A model generated the notes under the pieces. It had not been told where the DNA came from and did no database searches. It saw nothing but the letters and a program-made list of their open reading frames with translations. From an uncultured Pseudomonadota bacterium (GTDB lineage Bacteria; Myxococcota_A; Polyangia; Nannocystales; Nannocystaceae): DNA of 37,464 nt. Each line of letters opens with the position of its first letter. Positions within the stretch are counted from its first letter, which is position 1. The position numbers and the translations under genes were made by a program. Positions 7,692 to 15,228 of this stretch are shown here, piece after piece. Location of the stretch: the NCBI GenBank assembly GCA_913061055.1, contig CAJXVA010000028.1:1-37464 (forward strand). Reading direction: 5' to 3'.

Positions 7692-9026
7692 ATGTCATAC
7701 GCCCGGCCGATGCAAACGAAGCATGCACTGAAGGTTCTCGCGGGCGTCTGCACCGGACTTCTGGCCGGCTGCGGGAGCGATTTCACCGCCGCAGACGAAC
7801 CGGACGGAGGCTCGGAGACGGGAGACGTTGATGTCCCCAACCCGACCGGGGTGAGCGCAGGCTGGGACGACGACGAGACGACCGACGGTGAAGGCAGTGG
7901 AGGCGTCGGAGGCTGCGGCGACGAGCCCGCGTGTTCGGGTGCGACTCCATTTTGTGTCGACGCAGCCTGTGTGGGCTGCGACGCGCTCGAGAATCCAGAC
8001 GAAGCCTGTGCCGCGACAGATCCAGACGCACCGGTGTGCTCGCCCGAAGGGTGCGTGCAGTGCAGCGCCATCGACGACTCTCTGTGTTCGGACAACACGC
8101 CGGTGTGTTCGGACGATGGTCAGTGCCGTGGGTGCACCGCGCACGACGAGTGCGAGACCGCCTGCGACTTCGAGTCGGGCTGGTGTTTCGACGAAGCGGT
8201 CGTCGTGGGGGAGGATGGCGTCGCGACGGCGGGCGCACTCTCGGCGGCGATCGAAGGTGTCCCGGGCGGAGGTCGCATCGCGATCCGTTGGACGCCCGGA
8301 GACCAGTGCATCCTCGACACGCTGACCATCGCCGAGGGACGGTCCGTGGCGCTGCTGGGGGAGCCCGGCGCGCGGCCCTGCATGACGTCGTGGGACGATC
8401 GTGCGGCGATCACGGTGACCGAGGGCAGCTCGCTGTATCTTCTCGATGTCCGGATCGAAGAGTCCTACGGCACCGCAGTCGAGGTGCGCGGGGCTTCGGT
8501 GTATGCCGATCGCGTGGAGCTGGTGAACAACAGCGGTGGCGCCGTGTCGATCAGCCAGGACGCATACCTCAACCTCCGCAACGCGATGGTCGGAGGCGAC
8601 CGCAACAACGTCTCGGTCCTGCGGACCCATACCTCCACGCTCGATGTCGCGTACTCCAGCATCGTGGCCGGTTTCGGCGATGCGCAAGGGATCGTCTGCG
8701 ATGGCGACAACGCGGTTTCGGTCCGCAACAGCATCGTGCTCAGCGAGGGATCGATCGGTGAGATCGACTGTCCGCAGGCCGACGTCAGCTACAGCGCCCT
8801 GGAGGCTGTCTTCGGCGAAGGCAACGTCGCGGTCGGCGCGGTCGAGACCGGTCGGTGGTTCGAGGACTACCCCGCCGGGGATCTCCATCTTCGCTACGAC
8901 ACGCTCGGCATGCCGTTCGAGGACGTCGCGCAGTGGGTTCAGGGGGATCCGCTCGTGGACCTCGATGGAGATCCTCGGCCGGGCATTGCACACGCCTCGG
9001 ACTGGGCCGGCGCCGACATTCCATAG
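7692..9026 (+). CDS. Cys-rich lipoprotein with right-handed beta-helix-like domain
   Basis: A 444-residue predicted lipoprotein with lipobox LLAGC (Cys27 counting from the ATG at 7692). An acidic Gly/Asp/Glu linker (about 30-75) is followed by a block of about 100 residues with many Cys in short repeats (CxxATPFCVDAACVGC, SLCSDNTPVCSDDGQCRGC), common in secreted myxobacterial proteins. The remaining roughly 260 residues show the coil pattern of a pectate-lyase-like beta-helix (SLYLLDVRIEES, ASVYADRVELVNNSGGAV, YLNLRNAMV, VSVRNSIVLSEGS). It is probably a surface-exposed carbohydrate-binding or adhesive protein; no catalytic residues can be assigned. An ATG at 7710 is the alternative start. GAGGTAGGAG precedes 7692. 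Confidence 0.75.
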   Translation: MSYARPMQTKHALKVLAGVCTGLLAGCGSDFTAADEPDGGSETGDVDVPNPTGVSAGWDDDETTDGEGSGGVGGCGDEPACSGATPFCVDAACVGCDALENPDEACAATDPDAPVCSPEGCVQCSAIDDSLCSDNTPVCSDDGQCRGCTAHDECETACDFESGWCFDEAVVVGEDGVATAGALSAAIEGVPGGGRIAIRWTPGDQCILDTLTIAEGRSVALLGEPGARPCMTSWDDRAAITVTEGSSLYLLDVRIEESYGTAVEVRGASVYADRVELVNNSGGAVSISQDAYLNLRNAMVGGDRNNVSVLRTHTSTLDVAYSSIVAGFGDAQGIVCDGDNAVSVRNSIVLSEGSIGEIDCPQADVSYSALEAVFGEGNVAVGAVETGRWFEDYPAGDLHLRYDTLGMPFEDVAQWVQGDPLVDLDGDPRPGIAHASDWAGADIP

Positions 9027-9049
9027 CGCCGATGCCGGCCCGGCTGCGG

Positions 9050-9055
9050 TACCTT
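9050..9055 (+). promoter_or_regulatory. -10-like box TACCTT, leaderless start
   Basis: TACCTT ends 7 nt before the ATG at 9063. No -35 consensus is visible. The position decides the start: an in-frame TTG at 9054 falls inside the box. Confidence 0.35.
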
Positions 9056-9062
9056 GGGCGCG

Positions 9063-10178
9063 ATGAAGACGAAGGCCGCCGTCGCGCATAAAGCCGGAGC
9101 ACCCCTGTCGATCGAGGAGGTTGAGCTCGACGCTCCCCGTGCTGGGGAAGTGTTGATCGAGATGAAGGCTACCGGTGTGTGCCACACCGACGCGTACACG
9201 ATGTCGGGTGCCGATCCTGAGGGCATTTTCCCATCGGTCCTCGGTCACGAAGGTGCGGGCATCGTCGTGGAGGTTGGGGCCGACGTCCACTCGCTGAAGG
9301 TCGGTGATCACGTCATTCCGCTGTACACCCCGGAGTGTCGACAGTGCTCGTACTGCACGTCGGGCAAAACCAACCTCTGCCAGGCGATTCGGTCGACGCA
9401 GGGCAAGGGGCTGATGCCCGACGGGACGTCGCGCCTGTCGATTGGCAATGAGCGCCTGTATCACTACATGGGCACCTCGACGTTCGCGAACCATGCGGTC
9501 GTGCCGGAGATTGCGGTCGCCAAGATTCGAGAGGACGCCCCGTTCGACAAGGTCTGCTACATCGGCTGCGGCGTCACGACCGGCATCGGAGCGGTCATCA
9601 ACACCGCCAAGGTCGCGCCCGGCGACAACGTGGTCGTGTTCGGCTTGGGCGGCATTGGCCTCAACGTGATTCAGGGCGCCCGCATGGCTGGCGCGAACAT
9701 GATCGTCGGCGTCGACCTCAACCCGAGGCGCCAGGCCCTGGCCGAGAAGTTCGGCATGACGCACTTCGTCAATGCTGGAGACATCCCCGAAGGTGAGCTC
9801 GTCCCGCACCTGGTCAACCTCACCGGTGGCGGCGCAGACTACTCGTTCGAGTGTGTGGGCAACGTCAAGGTGATGCGCGACGCGCTGGAGTGCTGCCACA
9901 AGGGGTGGGGCACCTCGATCATCATCGGCGTGGCCGGGGCGGGCGAGGAAATCTCCACCCGTCCGTTTCAGCTCGTCACCGGCCGGAACTGGCGTGGCTC
10001 CGCATTCGGCGGCGCCAAGGGGCGTACCGATGTGCCGAAGATCGTCGATTGGTACATGGACGGCAAGATCGAGATCGACGATCTCATCACGCACACGATG
10101 CCTCTGCAGGACATCAACAAAGCGTTCGATCTGATGCACCACGGCGACTCGATTCGCTCCGTCGTCACGTTCGACTGA
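9063..10178 (+). CDS. frmA: Class III alcohol dehydrogenase / S-(hydroxymethyl)glutathione dehydrogenase
   Basis: A 371-residue zinc-dependent dehydrogenase nearly identical in motif wording to FrmA/AdhC, which oxidises S-hydroxymethylglutathione (formaldehyde adduct) with NAD+ and also reduces S-nitrosoglutathione. Catalytic zinc ligands: Cys40 (GVCHTDAY) and His62/Glu63 (GHEGAG). Structural zinc ligands: Cys92, Cys95, Cys98 and Cys106 ([17 protein letters not shown]). The Rossmann motif is [18 protein letters not shown]. The C-terminus [14 protein letters not shown] is also standard. The length is typical for the family. A metallo-hydrolase gene follows after 24 bp, so the two likely form a formaldehyde-detoxification operon. 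The thiol could be glutathione or another low-molecular-weight thiol. Confidence 0.95.
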   Translation: MKTKAAVAHKAGAPLSIEEVELDAPRAGEVLIEMKATGVCHTDAYTMSGADPEGIFPSVLGHEGAGIVVEVGADVHSLKVGDHVIPLYTPECRQCSYCTSGKTNLCQAIRSTQGKGLMPDGTSRLSIGNERLYHYMGTSTFANHAVVPEIAVAKIREDAPFDKVCYIGCGVTTGIGAVINTAKVAPGDNVVVFGLGGIGLNVIQGARMAGANMIVGVDLNPRRQALAEKFGMTHFVNAGDIPEGELVPHLVNLTGGGADYSFECVGNVKVMRDALECCHKGWGTSIIIGVAGAGEEISTRPFQLVTGRNWRGSAFGGAKGRTDVPKIVDWYMDGKIEIDDLITHTMPLQDINKAFDLMHHGDSIRSVVTFD

Positions 10179-10202
10179 GACGGAAACTGGGACAGGACCT
10201 CG

Positions 10203-10883
10203 ATGTTTATCCACCAATACGAACTCGGCCCTTGGGACAACTTCCAGTACTTCATCGGCGACCGTGACAAGCGAATCGCCGCCGTCGTCGATCCGGCTTG
10301 GCACCTGAAGTCGATTCTGGACGAAGAGGGCAAGCTCGATGTCCGCATCGAAGCCATCTTGTGCACGCACAGTCACTTCGACCACGTGGACCAGGTCGAG
10401 CACCTGCTCAAGGAGCGTGATGTGCCCGTCTACATGCTCCGCGAGGAGATCGACTTCTCGGGGTTCCGCTGCGAGAACCTGCGTCCGGTCTCCCCTGGCG
10501 ACACGCTGAACGTCGGTGGGGTCGACATCGACGTGCTGCACACGCCTGGCCACACGCCGGGTTCGGTGTGCTTTCGTGTCCGCGACAATTTGGTGACCGG
10601 CGATACGCTGTTCGTCGATGGCTGCGGACGCTGTGACTTCGTCGGTGGCGACCCCGAGGTGATGTTCGCGACGCTGCGAAAGCTGATCGACGACCTGCCG
10701 GCCGAGACCACGATGTACCCGGGACACCACTACGGTCCCACGCCCGCGGCCACACTCGACGCGCAGCTCAAGTCCAACCCCTACCTCAAGTTGGGGACGG
10801 TTGCGGAGTTCGTCGCGCATCGCATGACCGGTAAGACCCCGGGCGCGGTGGTGCCGCCTCCGCCCAACTGGTCCCCCTCCTAG
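10203..10883 (+). CDS. MBL-fold metallo-hydrolase, probable thioester hydrolase paired with FrmA
   Basis: A 226-residue metallo-beta-lactamase-fold hydrolase of the glyoxalase II-like group. Metal ligands: THSHFDHVD (His56, His58, Asp60, His61), His117 in HTPGHTPGS, Asp134 in VTGDTLFVDGCGRCD, and His175 in YPGHHYGPTP. The GCGRCDF wording after the bridging Asp is typical of hydroxyacyl-thiol hydrolases. It follows frmA by 24 bp with an AGGA ribosome-binding site. Actinobacteria show the same pairing (mscR with an MBL gene). A role hydrolysing the S-formyl-thiol made by FrmA is therefore plausible; no S-formylglutathione hydrolase of the esterase type is present. Substrate not proven. Confidence 0.85.
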   Translation: MFIHQYELGPWDNFQYFIGDRDKRIAAVVDPAWHLKSILDEEGKLDVRIEAILCTHSHFDHVDQVEHLLKERDVPVYMLREEIDFSGFRCENLRPVSPGDTLNVGGVDIDVLHTPGHTPGSVCFRVRDNLVTGDTLFVDGCGRCDFVGGDPEVMFATLRKLIDDLPAETTMYPGHHYGPTPAATLDAQLKSNPYLKLGTVAEFVAHRMTGKTPGAVVPPPPNWSPS

Positions 10884-10953
10884 AGAGCCGCGAGGGCCCC
10901 GGGGGGAACCTTCTGCGGGCCCAACGTACCTACACGGCTGCACGAGGATGCCG

Positions 10954-12057
10954 ATGACGAACCGAGCGCTTTCGACCTACGCATGGATCCTGGCGGCTTG
11001 TCTGGCGGCATGCGACGGAGACTCCTCCGAACTTGGCGGCACGGACGGCGCGACGGACGGCACAGGTCTCGGCGAAGACGGCTCCACCGGGACGGCGAAT
11101 CCTGGCACCTCGAGCGGTGTGTCCAGCGCGGAGGGGACGTCGGCCGGCGCGACAACCTCGCAGTCCGAGTCCAGCGGGAGTGACAGCGACCCGACCGATT
11201 CCGGAACGACAGATGGCCCCGGACCCGTGTCCTGTCCCGCCGGTACACTTCCGCCCGGGCGTTACAACGGAGTGACGCTGGATCACGGGGGAGAGAGCCG
11301 CAGCTACGGCCTCTACGTCCCGGAGACGGTCGACGTCACGCAGCCGGCCACCTTGGTGCTGAACTTCCACGGCCTGTACGGCAATCCCGGACAGCAGGCG
11401 ATGTTCTCGCAGTACGACGCGGCCGCCGCTGCAGCGGGCGTGATCGTTGCCTACCCGGCCGGCATCTCGAACTCTTGGAACACCGGGCTGTGTTGCGGCG
11501 GTGCGCAGAGCTCGGGCGTGGACGACGTCGGTTTTGCACGGACCGTGGTGCAGCACGTCGGTCTGGGATCGTGCATCGATTCCAGCAGAGTGTTCGCGAT
11601 CGGCATGTCCAACGGTGGACACATGGCGCATCGCCTCGCGTGCGAGGCCGCGGATGTTTTCGCCGGGGTGGCTTCCGTCGCCGGGGTGCTGACGATGTTG
11701 CAGTGCAATCCCTCGCGGCCCATTTCGGTCCAGCAGTTCCACGGAACGGCGGACTCGATCGTGCAGTACGGTGGCATCGGCCCCGGTTTTCCTGGGGCCG
11801 AAGACATGATGCAGGGGTGGGCGGCCCGCAACGGTTGTGCCCCCGTCCCCAACGTGACCCATCAACAGGGCAACTCGACCTGCGAGACCTGGACCGCCTG
11901 CGATGACGGCGTGGAGGTCACGCTGTGCACCGTCGAGGGCGGCGGCCACTGTTGGCCGGGGAACGCGAGCTGCACGTTTGGGTCCAGTACGACCGACGTG
12001 AACGCCAATGACGTGTTCGCCCAATTGATGGAGACTCAGTCCCTACCCGGGGACTGA
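10954..12057 (+). CDS. Secreted lipoprotein esterase, PHB-depolymerase/feruloyl-esterase (LpqC) family
   Basis: A 367-residue lipoprotein with lipobox CLAAC (Cys20), then a Ser/Thr/Gly/Asp linker to about residue 90, then an alpha/beta-hydrolase domain. The catalytic triad is visible: nucleophile Ser219 in GMSNGG, Asp267 in QFHGTADSIV, and His332 in EGGGHCWPG. The oxyanion-region motif LNFHGLYGNP (about 136-145) and the Cys pair in TGLCCGG are typical of family-1 PHB depolymerases and related feruloyl and acetylxylan esterases. It probably acts on ester bonds of external polymers. The ATG at 10954 is preferred over 10948 because GAGG lies 7 nt upstream. The downstream barrel gene follows after 1 nt, so they are probably coupled. 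Confidence 0.85.
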   Translation: MTNRALSTYAWILAACLAACDGDSSELGGTDGATDGTGLGEDGSTGTANPGTSSGVSSAEGTSAGATTSQSESSGSDSDPTDSGTTDGPGPVSCPAGTLPPGRYNGVTLDHGGESRSYGLYVPETVDVTQPATLVLNFHGLYGNPGQQAMFSQYDAAAAAAGVIVAYPAGISNSWNTGLCCGGAQSSGVDDVGFARTVVQHVGLGSCIDSSRVFAIGMSNGGHMAHRLACEAADVFAGVASVAGVLTMLQCNPSRPISVQQFHGTADSIVQYGGIGPGFPGAEDMMQGWAARNGCAPVPNVTHQQGNSTCETWTACDDGVEVTLCTVEGGGHCWPGNASCTFGSSTTDVNANDVFAQLMETQSLPGD

Positions 12058-12058
12058 C

Positions 12059-12919
12059 ATGTCGCGCTTCATCGCCCTCATCGCCTTCGCTCTCACCATC
12101 CTCGCAGGCGTCACGGCGCAGGCGGGCTCACCGGAGGCCGAGGACTCGGTGCTCAACGATCCGGGGCGCCGTTTTGCGGTTCGCTTGCACGCGGAGCTCG
12201 GCTTCCTCTCGGTCCTCGAGCATCGGCTGAAGCTCGGGACTGATGGGACGTACGTCGACCTCCGGGACGACATGGGGCAGGACACGCTGTTTGCGTTTGG
12301 CCGGCTGTCCACCGACCTCGACCTTGGCTGGGACCGTCGCCACACCATCGTGTTGCTGTACCAGCCGCTGCAGCTCGAGTCGCAAGCCATCTCCGACCGA
12401 GACCTTGTCGTCGAAGATGCTGTCTACCGGGCGGGGACCCCGATCAACTTTCGCTACAGCTTCCCGTATTGGCGGATCAGCTACCTCTACGACATTCTCC
12501 CTGGGGACGCGGAGGTCGGCTTCGGCGGGTCCCTTCAGATTCGAAACGCGAATCTCGAATACGCTTCGCAGGATGGCGTTCAGCTTCGCGCGTCCCGTAA
12601 CGTCGGTCCGGTCCCCGTCGTGAAGTTCCGCGGCCGCGGGTTCGTCCGCGGTCGGTTCTGGATGGGGGGCGAGGTGGACGGCTTCTACGCCCCGATTCGG
12701 TACATCAACGGTGGGCGCAGTGATGTGGAGGGGGCGATCGTCGATGCGAGCCTCCGCGGTGGCCTCGCGCTGCAACATGGCGTGGATGCGTTCTTGAACC
12801 TCCGCTACATCGGAGGCGGCGCGCGTGGGACCTCGAGCGACCCTGACCCGTTTTCGGACGGGTTCAACGCCAACTGGCTCCACTTTTTGACGCTTTCGCT
12901 TGGCGTCTCGCTACGATGA
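12059..12919 (+). CDS. Outer-membrane beta-barrel protein
   Basis: A 286-residue protein with a cleavable signal peptide (MSRFIALIAFALTILAGVTAQA, cut near residue 22). The mature part is rich in alternating hydrophobic and polar beta-strands with aromatic girdle residues (INFRYSFPYWRISYLYDIL, VEVGFGGSLQIRNANLEY-like strands, WMGGEVDGFYAPIRYING) and ends in a strand finishing LSLGVSLR. This is the typical look of an 8-12-stranded outer-membrane barrel. The family is not recognised. It starts 1 nt after the stop of the esterase, suggesting co-translation. The two could act together at the outer membrane, but that is an inference. Confidence 0.75.
   Translation: MSRFIALIAFALTILAGVTAQAGSPEAEDSVLNDPGRRFAVRLHAELGFLSVLEHRLKLGTDGTYVDLRDDMGQDTLFAFGRLSTDLDLGWDRRHTIVLLYQPLQLESQAISDRDLVVEDAVYRAGTPINFRYSFPYWRISYLYDILPGDAEVGFGGSLQIRNANLEYASQDGVQLRASRNVGPVPVVKFRGRGFVRGRFWMGGEVDGFYAPIRYINGGRSDVEGAIVDASLRGGLALQHGVDAFLNLRYIGGGARGTSSDPDPFSDGFNANWLHFLTLSLGVSLR
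12887..12917 (+). promoter_or_regulatory. Sigma70-like promoter overlapping the end of the barrel gene
   Basis: TTGACG at 12887-12892 and TACGAT at 12912-12917 are separated by 19 bp. The -10 overlaps the last sense codon and the stop of the upstream gene. Transcription would begin about 30 nt before the small ORF at 12954. Confidence 0.45.
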
Positions 12920-12953
12920 ACCCCAAGAGAGGATGGGGCGTGTTCGCGGGACA

Positions 12954-13034
12954 ATGAAGGACGTGGTTTTCACCGACAGGCCGGAGATGGTGGACAGCGT
13001 GCTCGAGACCCGTGGGGCGGCGGTCCATGGGTGA
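12954..13034 (+). CDS. 26-codon ORF resembling the N-terminus of an H-NOX (HNOB) protein
   Basis: The frame reads MKDVVFTDRPEMVDSV then LETRGAAVHG and stops at 13032-13034. H-NOX (heme NO-binding) proteins characteristically begin MKGxVFxxFLEMVExxFG, so the first 16 residues look like a truncated H-NOX start. The heme domain (proximal His, YxSxR) is absent. The stop overlaps the kinase ATG at 13027 by 8 nt, which would allow coupled translation. It could be a remnant left by deletion of a sensor gene, a regulatory leader ORF, or chance. Confidence 0.4.
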   Translation: MKDVVFTDRPEMVDSVLETRGAAVHG

Positions 13035-15153
13035 CCCGCTGAGCGAGCTCGAGCGTTGGAAACGCAAGGCGCGGGACGAGGCGGCCGCCCGTGAAAAGGC
13101 GGAGCATCTTCTCGCGGAGAGAACATCACAGTTGCGGGATGGCAACGCGCGCTGGGATCGCGACGTGGCCACGCGGACGGCTGAACTCGTGAGAGCACGC
13201 GACGAGGCGATCGCCGCTGGCCGGGCGCGGACGGACTTCTTGGCCCGGATGAGCCACGAGATCCGGACACCCATGAACGCGGTGATTGGGATGGCCGAGC
13301 TCCTTCTGATGGAGAAGCTCGACCCGACCATCAGCCAGGGGATCCAGACGATCCGCAGCGCCTCCGATGCGCTGCTCGAACTCGTCAACGACATCCTCGA
13401 CTTCTCCAAGATCGAGGCCGGCGGGCTGTCGCTGTACGCCGAGGAGTTCAACCTGGGCGAACAAGTCAGCAGCATCATCGAGTTGATGACCGTGCCGGCA
13501 CGCAAGCGCGGGCTGGAGCTTCGGGTGGAGATGGACCCACGCACGAGCGGGGTGGTGTTTGGAGACGAGTCGCGGCTTCGACAGGTGTTGCTCAACTTGA
13601 TCGGCAACGCCGTCAAGTTCACGGAGAAGGGGTTCGTCGGGCTGCGGACGCGGGTCGCCGAAGAGCAGGGAGACCGACTCTGCCTCGAGTTCTGCGTGTC
13701 CGATTCGGGCCCCGGGATTCCCAAGGAGTCGCATGAGTCGGTGTTCGAGGTCTTCGAGCAGGTGGATGGCTCATCGACGCGGCGTCACGGAGGCACCGGA
13801 CTCGGGCTCGCAATCTCGCGCCGACTCGTCGACCTGTTTGGTGGTCGAATGTGGGTGGAGAGCGAGGTTGGGAAGGGGGCGAACTTCTATTTCACGGTGT
13901 GGCTTCGTCGGGTTCGCAACGCCCGCCAGGTTCCTATCCCGCCTTGGAGCGTGTTGTTGGTGACCGACGATGTGTCCACCATCGACGCGACACGCCGACT
14001 GGTCCGCCCGACTGGGGGAACCGTGCTTGCGGTGACGGGGAGTCTTGCGGCGGTGTGCCAACTGGCCAACGCCGCAGCTGTCGGCCGCTCGTTCGACGTG
14101 GTGATGCTCGCCATGGACACTGTGGAGGGCGACACGGTCCTTCCCACGATTCAGTCGCTGCCCGAGTTGTCATCGACCCGGACGGTCGGTTTTGGCATCT
14201 CCGAGGACGCTGACATCGGTGTGACGCACGCCGTCGTCACCGGGATGAGTGGAGCGACTGTCGCCGCTGCACTCCGGGCGCTCGCCAACGCCGAAGGCAA
14301 GCGGGCAACGGTGCCGCTTGTCGGCGTCGAGACCCGCGGCGCGACCATTCTGCTCGTCGATGACAACCCGGCCAACCGCGCGATCACGGCGCGGCTTCTC
14401 GAGAAGGTGGGGCATGTGGTGCAGACCGCACGCGATGGTGGAGAGGCGCTGTCGGCCGCGACTTCGGGTGACTTCGATCTGATCTTCATGGACGTGCAGA
14501 TGCCCGGTCTCGATGGCGTTGCCGCGACCGAGCGCATTCGTGGATGGGAGTCGATGAGGGGGCGAACGAAGGTCCCGATCGTCGGACTGTCCGCCGTGAC
14601 GGCGCCCGAGGAACTCGCGCGATGCCGGCTCGCTGGGATGGACGACTTCCTCACCAAGCCGATCCGGGCTACGGCCTTGTTCGAGACTGTGCAGCGGGTC
14701 CTGAGCGAGGCCGAAGCCACGGCGATGGCATCCGGCGAGGTCCACCGACCGACGCTGGTCGAGCGACTCGGCTCGGATGAGGTCATCGAGAAGTTCGGTG
14801 ACGACGCGGAATCGGTGCGGCTGTGTCTCGAGGTGTTTCTCGCGTCCAAGCCCGAGTATGCGGAGCTGATTCGTTCAGGGATCACCACGCGGGACCCGGA
14901 CGCGCTGCAGCGCATTGGCCACACCCTCGCGGGATCGTTCATCGGGATCCTGAGGCCCCATCTGCTCGAACATGCCCGGGCGCTCGAGAGCGAGGCCCGG
15001 GCCAGGAGCCAGTCAGCGGGCTCGTTGGACGCCGCGATCGAGCTTTCGGAGCAGCTGCTGAGTGTTCTCGAGGAGATCGAACGGGAGGTTCGGATGCACA
15101 TGGAGGCCGGTCAGCCTCCTGTCGTTGCGGGCGAACCGCGCCAGGTCACATGA
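13027..15153 (+). CDS. Cytoplasmic hybrid histidine kinase (HisKA-HATPase-REC-REC-HPt)
   Basis: A 708-residue kinase with no membrane segment. Order: coiled coil (about 5-70); HisKA with His77 in MSHEIRTPMNAVIGM; HATPase with the N-box QVLLNLIGNAVKFTEKG and G-box GTGLGLAISRRL; a degenerate receiver (VTDD kept, acceptor position MLAMD altered); a full receiver (Asp445/446, acceptor Asp489 in FMDVQMPG, Lys544); and an HPt-like domain with His632 in GHTLAGS. The missing sensor must be a partner protein. Soluble kinases of this layout are the usual partners of H-NOX sensors, which fits the small ORF overlapping its start. The ATG at 13027 is preferred over a GTG at 13012. No separate response regulator is nearby. 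Confidence 0.85.
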   Translation: MGDPLSELERWKRKARDEAAAREKAEHLLAERTSQLRDGNARWDRDVATRTAELVRARDEAIAAGRARTDFLARMSHEIRTPMNAVIGMAELLLMEKLDPTISQGIQTIRSASDALLELVNDILDFSKIEAGGLSLYAEEFNLGEQVSSIIELMTVPARKRGLELRVEMDPRTSGVVFGDESRLRQVLLNLIGNAVKFTEKGFVGLRTRVAEEQGDRLCLEFCVSDSGPGIPKESHESVFEVFEQVDGSSTRRHGGTGLGLAISRRLVDLFGGRMWVESEVGKGANFYFTVWLRRVRNARQVPIPPWSVLLVTDDVSTIDATRRLVRPTGGTVLAVTGSLAAVCQLANAAAVGRSFDVVMLAMDTVEGDTVLPTIQSLPELSSTRTVGFGISEDADIGVTHAVVTGMSGATVAAALRALANAEGKRATVPLVGVETRGATILLVDDNPANRAITARLLEKVGHVVQTARDGGEALSAATSGDFDLIFMDVQMPGLDGVAATERIRGWESMRGRTKVPIVGLSAVTAPEELARCRLAGMDDFLTKPIRATALFETVQRVLSEAEATAMASGEVHRPTLVERLGSDEVIEKFGDDAESVRLCLEVFLASKPEYAELIRSGITTRDPDALQRIGHTLAGSFIGILRPHLLEHARALESEARARSQSAGSLDAAIELSEQLLSVLEEIEREVRMHMEAGQPPVVAGEPRQVT

Positions 15154-15180
15154 GGGCATCCGCGGCTTGACCCATCGGTG

Positions 15181-15209
15181 TTGCGCGAACCTCGCTCGGT
15201 CTGGATAAT
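15181..15209 (+). promoter_or_regulatory. Sigma70-like promoter of the peptide transporter gene
   Basis: TTGCGC at 15181-15186, a 17-bp spacer and GATAAT at 15204-15209 (preceded by TG). This is the best -10 match in the window. The GTG start at 15229 follows after a short leader containing GAGG. Confidence 0.5.
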
Positions 15210-15228
15210 CCGCCGCTGCGAGGACCTT

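Noticed and set aside
10884..10925. GGGCCC repeated 17 nt apart as a terminator after the MBL hydrolase
   Set aside because: GGGCCC is its own reverse complement and common in this base composition; the stem is short and no T-tract follows.
7695..10943. Open reverse frame of 1082 codons opposite the beta-helix, frmA and hydrolase genes
   Set aside because: Third-position GC bias creates long antisense frames in such DNA. Its composition (Arg/His/Asp/Val-rich, no domains) is that of a shadow, and the opposite strand encodes unmistakable FrmA and MBL proteins.
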